Assembly (NCBI RefSeq): GCF_900078685.2
Contig: NZ_LT546166.1
Location: 302,801-366,800, forward strand
Reading direction: 5' to 3'
From: Mycolicibacter icosiumassiliensis
GTDB lineage: Bacteria; Actinomycetota; Actinomycetes; Mycobacteriales; Mycobacteriaceae
Length of the DNA stretch: 64,000 bases
A model generated the notes under the pieces. The model saw only the letters and a program-made list of their open reading frames with translations. It did no database searches and had not been told where the DNA came from. Made by a program: the position numbers and the translations under genes. Numbering within the stretch: the stretch's first letter is position 1; each line of letters starts with the position of its first letter. Of this stretch, positions 61,428 to 64,000 are shown piece after piece.

Positions 61428-61544
61428 ATGACCAGGTGGGCGGCTACGGCCGGGGTCACTGCGCTGGCCGTTGTGCGCGGTGACACCAACACGGTGGACC
61501 TGGAGTACTTCGATCACGACAAGCTGGGAAGGTTCACCCGTTGA
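61428..61544 (+). CDS. Small protein upstream of ctpE
   Basis: A 38-residue frame ([20 protein letters not shown] and [18 protein letters not shown]). Its stop TGA overlaps the TTG start of ctpE (TTGA), as expected for coupled genes. In M. tuberculosis the much larger beta-lactamase-like Rv0907 sits here; this could be an unrelated small gene or its remnant. I do not recognise a family. Confidence 0.45.
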   Translation: MTRWAATAGVTALAVVRGDTNTVDLEYFDHDKLGRFTR

Positions 61545-63955
61545 CGGCAGCGCGAACCGCAGGACTCACTGACACCGAAGTCGCCCAGCGGGTCACGCAG
61601 GGCCAGACCAACGACATCCCCGCCCGCGCCGCGCGCAGCGTCCGCGAGATCATCCGGGCCAACGTCTTCACCCGGATCAACGCGATCCTGGGTGTGCTGT
61701 TGGTCATCGTGCTCACCACCGGATCGCTGATCAACGGGCTGTTCGGTTTACTCATCGTCTTCAACAGCGTCATCGGCATGGTGCAGGAGATCCGGGCCAA
61801 ACAGACACTGGACAAGCTGGCTATCGTCGGGCAGGCGAAACCATTGGTGCGCAGGCAGTCCGGGACACAGCAGCTTCCGCCGGGACAGGTGGTGCTCGAC
61901 GACGTCATCGAGCTGGGCCCCGGTGACCAGATCGTCGTCGACGGCGAGGTGGTGGAGTCCGCCGACCTGGAGGTCGACGAGTCCCTGCTCACCGGTGAGG
62001 CCGACCCGATCGGCAAAGGCCTCGGCGACCAGGTGATGTCCGGCAGTTTCGTGATCTCCGGCAGCGGTGCCTATCGGGCCACCCGGGTCGGTCGCGAGGC
62101 CTATGCGGCCAAACTGGCCGAGGAGGCCAGCAAGTTCACCCTGGTGAAATCCGAACTGCGCAACGGGATCAACCAGATCCTGAAATTCATCACCTACCTG
62201 TTGATCCCGGCCGGACTGCTGATCATCTACACGCAGCTGTTCACCACCGACGTGGGCTGGCGGGCATCGGTGCTGGCGATGGTGGGCGCCCTGGTGCCGA
62301 TGGTTCCCGAGGGCCTGGTGCTGATGATGTCGCTGGCGTTCGCGGTCGGGGTCGTGCGGCTGGGGCGACGGCAGTGCCTGGTGCAGGAACTGCCCGCGAT
62401 CGAAGGCCTGGCCCGCGTCGACGTCGTCTGCGCCGACAAGACCGGCACCCTCACCGAGAACGGGATGCGGGTAGCGGAGATCGCCGAACTCGATGGTGCC
62501 CAAGGTCTTCCGGTACGCAAAGCGCTGGCCGCGCTGGCCGCCGAGGACGCCCGCCCCAACGCCAGCATCCAGGCCATCGCCGAGGCATTTCCGGCATCTC
62601 CGGGTTGGACGTCGAGCGCCGGTGCGCCGTTCAAGTCGGCCACCAAATGGAGCGGTGTCTCTTTTGTCGAGCACGGCAACTGGGTGATCGGGGCACCCGA
62701 CGTGCTGCTCGAACCGTCCTCGGCGGCCGCCGAGCAAGCTGAACGGATCGGGGCACGCGGCCTGCGGGTGTTGTTGCTGGGGGTCTGCGACCAGCCTGTT
62801 GACCATCCCGAAGCCCCGGGACGAGTGACGCCGGTGGCGCTGGTGGTGCTGGAGCAGAAGCTGCGTCCCGACGCCCGCGAGACTTTGGATTATTTTGCCG
62901 CGCAGGAAGTGTCGGTGAAAGTCATTTCCGGCGACAACGCGGTCTCGGTGGGCGCGGTGGCTGCCGAGCTGGGGTTGTCCGGGGACGCGATGGATGCCCG
63001 CAAGCTGCCTACCGAACCGGACCGACTGGCCGGTGCGCTGGAGGAACACACCGTGTTCGGCCGGGTGCGCCCCGATCAGAAACGGGCCATGGTGCACGCC
63101 TTGCAGGCGCACGACCACACCGTGGCGATGACCGGCGACGGCGTCAACGATGTGCTGGCGCTCAAGGATGCCGACATCGGTGTCGCGATGGGAGCGGGTA
63201 GCTCGGCGGCTCGATCGGTGGCCCAGATCGTGTTGCTGGACAACAAATTCGCCACCCTGCCCTACGTGGTGGGGGAGGGGCGCCGGGTGATCGGCAACAT
63301 CGAGCGGGTGGCGAATCTGTTCTTGACCAAGACGGTGTATTCGGTGCTGCTCGCGCTGCTGGTCGGGCTGGTCGGGCTGGCGTCGGCACTGTTCGGCACC
63401 AAACCGTTGCTGTATCCGTTCCAGCCGATCCACGTCACGGTCGCGGCATGGTTCACCATCGGCATCCCCGCGTTCGTCCTATCGCTCGCACCGAACAACG
63501 AACGGGCGCATCCCGGCTTCGTTCGGCGGGTGATGAGCGGGGCGCTGCCGGCCGGCGTGGTGGTGGGCATTGCCACCTTCGCGTCCTACCTGGTGGCCTA
63601 CCGTGGCAGCGAAGCCACCTCGGTCCAGCAGATTCAGGCCTCTACCAGCGCGTTGATCACGTTGCTGACCACGGCGGGATGGGTGCTGGCGGTGGTGGCG
63701 CGGCCGTATGAATGGTGGCGGCTGCTGTTGGTGATCAGCTGCGGGTTGGCCTATGTGGCGATCTTCGCGATGCCGCTGACCCGGGAGAAGTTCCTGTTGG
63801 ACCCCTCCAACGTGGCATTGACGCTGATGGCGCTCGGCTTCGGAGCGCTCGGAGCGGCCGCCATCGAGGCGATGTGGTGGGCCAGGGGCGGCATGCTCGG
63901 TGAGCGGCCGAAGTTGTGGCGGGAATCGGCACCGACCACAATGACCCAGCGATAA
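61541..63955 (+). CDS. ctpE: P-type calcium/cation-transporting ATPase CtpE
   Basis: An 804-residue P-type ATPase: actuator motif [10 protein letters not shown], phosphorylation site Asp299 in [10 protein letters not shown], nucleotide-binding [16 protein letters not shown], hinge [20 protein letters not shown], and ten membrane segments ([20 protein letters not shown] after the first pair; [20 protein letters not shown]). CtpE of M. tuberculosis and M. smegmatis (Rv0908) is a calcium importer. The start is a TTG at 61541 overlapping the small upstream gene; no other start keeps the N-terminus. Confidence 0.93.
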   Translation: MTAARTAGLTDTEVAQRVTQGQTNDIPARAARSVREIIRANVFTRINAILGVLLVIVLTTGSLINGLFGLLIVFNSVIGMVQEIRAKQTLDKLAIVGQAKPLVRRQSGTQQLPPGQVVLDDVIELGPGDQIVVDGEVVESADLEVDESLLTGEADPIGKGLGDQVMSGSFVISGSGAYRATRVGREAYAAKLAEEASKFTLVKSELRNGINQILKFITYLLIPAGLLIIYTQLFTTDVGWRASVLAMVGALVPMVPEGLVLMMSLAFAVGVVRLGRRQCLVQELPAIEGLARVDVVCADKTGTLTENGMRVAEIAELDGAQGLPVRKALAALAAEDARPNASIQAIAEAFPASPGWTSSAGAPFKSATKWSGVSFVEHGNWVIGAPDVLLEPSSAAAEQAERIGARGLRVLLLGVCDQPVDHPEAPGRVTPVALVVLEQKLRPDARETLDYFAAQEVSVKVISGDNAVSVGAVAAELGLSGDAMDARKLPTEPDRLAGALEEHTVFGRVRPDQKRAMVHALQAHDHTVAMTGDGVNDVLALKDADIGVAMGAGSSAARSVAQIVLLDNKFATLPYVVGEGRRVIGNIERVANLFLTKTVYSVLLALLVGLVGLASALFGTKPLLYPFQPIHVTVAAWFTIGIPAFVLSLAPNNERAHPGFVRRVMSGALPAGVVVGIATFASYLVAYRGSEATSVQQIQASTSALITLLTTAGWVLAVVARPYEWWRLLLVISCGLAYVAIFAMPLTREKFLLDPSNVALTLMALGFGALGAAAIEAMWWARGGMLGERPKLWRESAPTTMTQR

Positions 63956-63981
63956 ACCGTGACACAAGGGGAAAGAACGAC

Positions 63982-64000
63982 ATGGCTAAGCTCTCCGGAT
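63982..64000 (+). CDS. SRPBCC-type toxin gene start (Rv0910-like), cut by window edge
   Basis: ATG 63982 begins MAKLSG, preceded by AAGGGGAAAG. The Rv0910 toxin family starts with MAKLSG and follows ctpE in M. tuberculosis, with Rv0909 between. Only six codons are visible, so this is a guess from position. Confidence 0.4.

Overview
The window is chromosomal DNA of a high-GC actinomycete, almost certainly a non-tuberculous Mycobacterium (sensu lato). From about 11.7 kb to the right edge the gene order follows, from memory, M. tuberculosis Rv0856 to Rv0910: two SRPBCC proteins, an aminotransferase, fadA-fadB, ercc3, moaC-mog-moaE2, rpfA, moaD2-moaA2, cspB, fadE10, Rv0875c-Rv0877, Rv0879c, Rv0881-Rv0883c, serC, fprB, citA, gltA2, arfABC, prrBA, accD3, echA6, Rv0906 and ctpE. 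GTG starts, 4-bp stop/start overlaps and mycobacteria-restricted families support this. All locus equivalences are recalled, not searched.

Layout. 0-7 kb is accessory catabolism: an edge-cut methyltransferase, then a forward run of FAD reductase, SDR, acyl-CoA dehydrogenase, a TetR gene broken by an amber codon, and a quinone oxidoreductase; then a lipocalin-like protein and a second methyltransferase. 7.0-7.5 kb holds tRNA-Lys, -Glu, -Asp and -Phe. A 1.7-kb island with an AbiEi/AbiEii toxin-antitoxin pair follows, bounded by a perfect 40-bp copy of the tRNA-Phe 3' end. 9.3-11.7 kb holds DUF5994 and small secreted proteins. 11.7-17.5 kb is the SRPBCC pair, aminotransferase and beta-oxidation genes. 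17.5-20 kb is a non-syntenic insert with a small membrane protein, two PPOX proteins, a SoxR-type regulator with a recognisable operator, and a truncated amidohydrolase. 20-29 kb has XPB helicase, a vapBC pair, a disrupted helicase-associated gene, the split molybdopterin genes and rpfA behind a c-di-AMP riboswitch. 29-44 kb is cspB, fadE10, membrane and unknown proteins, sepH, serC, a di-iron oxygenase and fprB. 44-51 kb is citrate synthases, pdxH, an MFS exporter and an extended arf locus. 51-64 kb is prrBA, a heterodimeric ABC exporter, an EamA transporter with an upstream mini-ORF, accD3, echA6, a metallo-hydrolase and the ctpE P-type ATPase.

Main unusual points: (1) a 60-bp repeat present three times, twice inside genes in the same orientation and reading frame, adding the same 20-residue peptide to unrelated proteins; (2) the tRNA-Phe-bounded toxin-antitoxin island without an integrase; (3) three ancestral genes interrupted by small lesions (TetR amber, arfA one-base frameshift in a G run, helicase-associated N-terminal deletion); (4) an arf locus with an extra BON-type paralogue and an internally duplicated ArfC. 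Several lesions could be assembly errors and need read-level checking.
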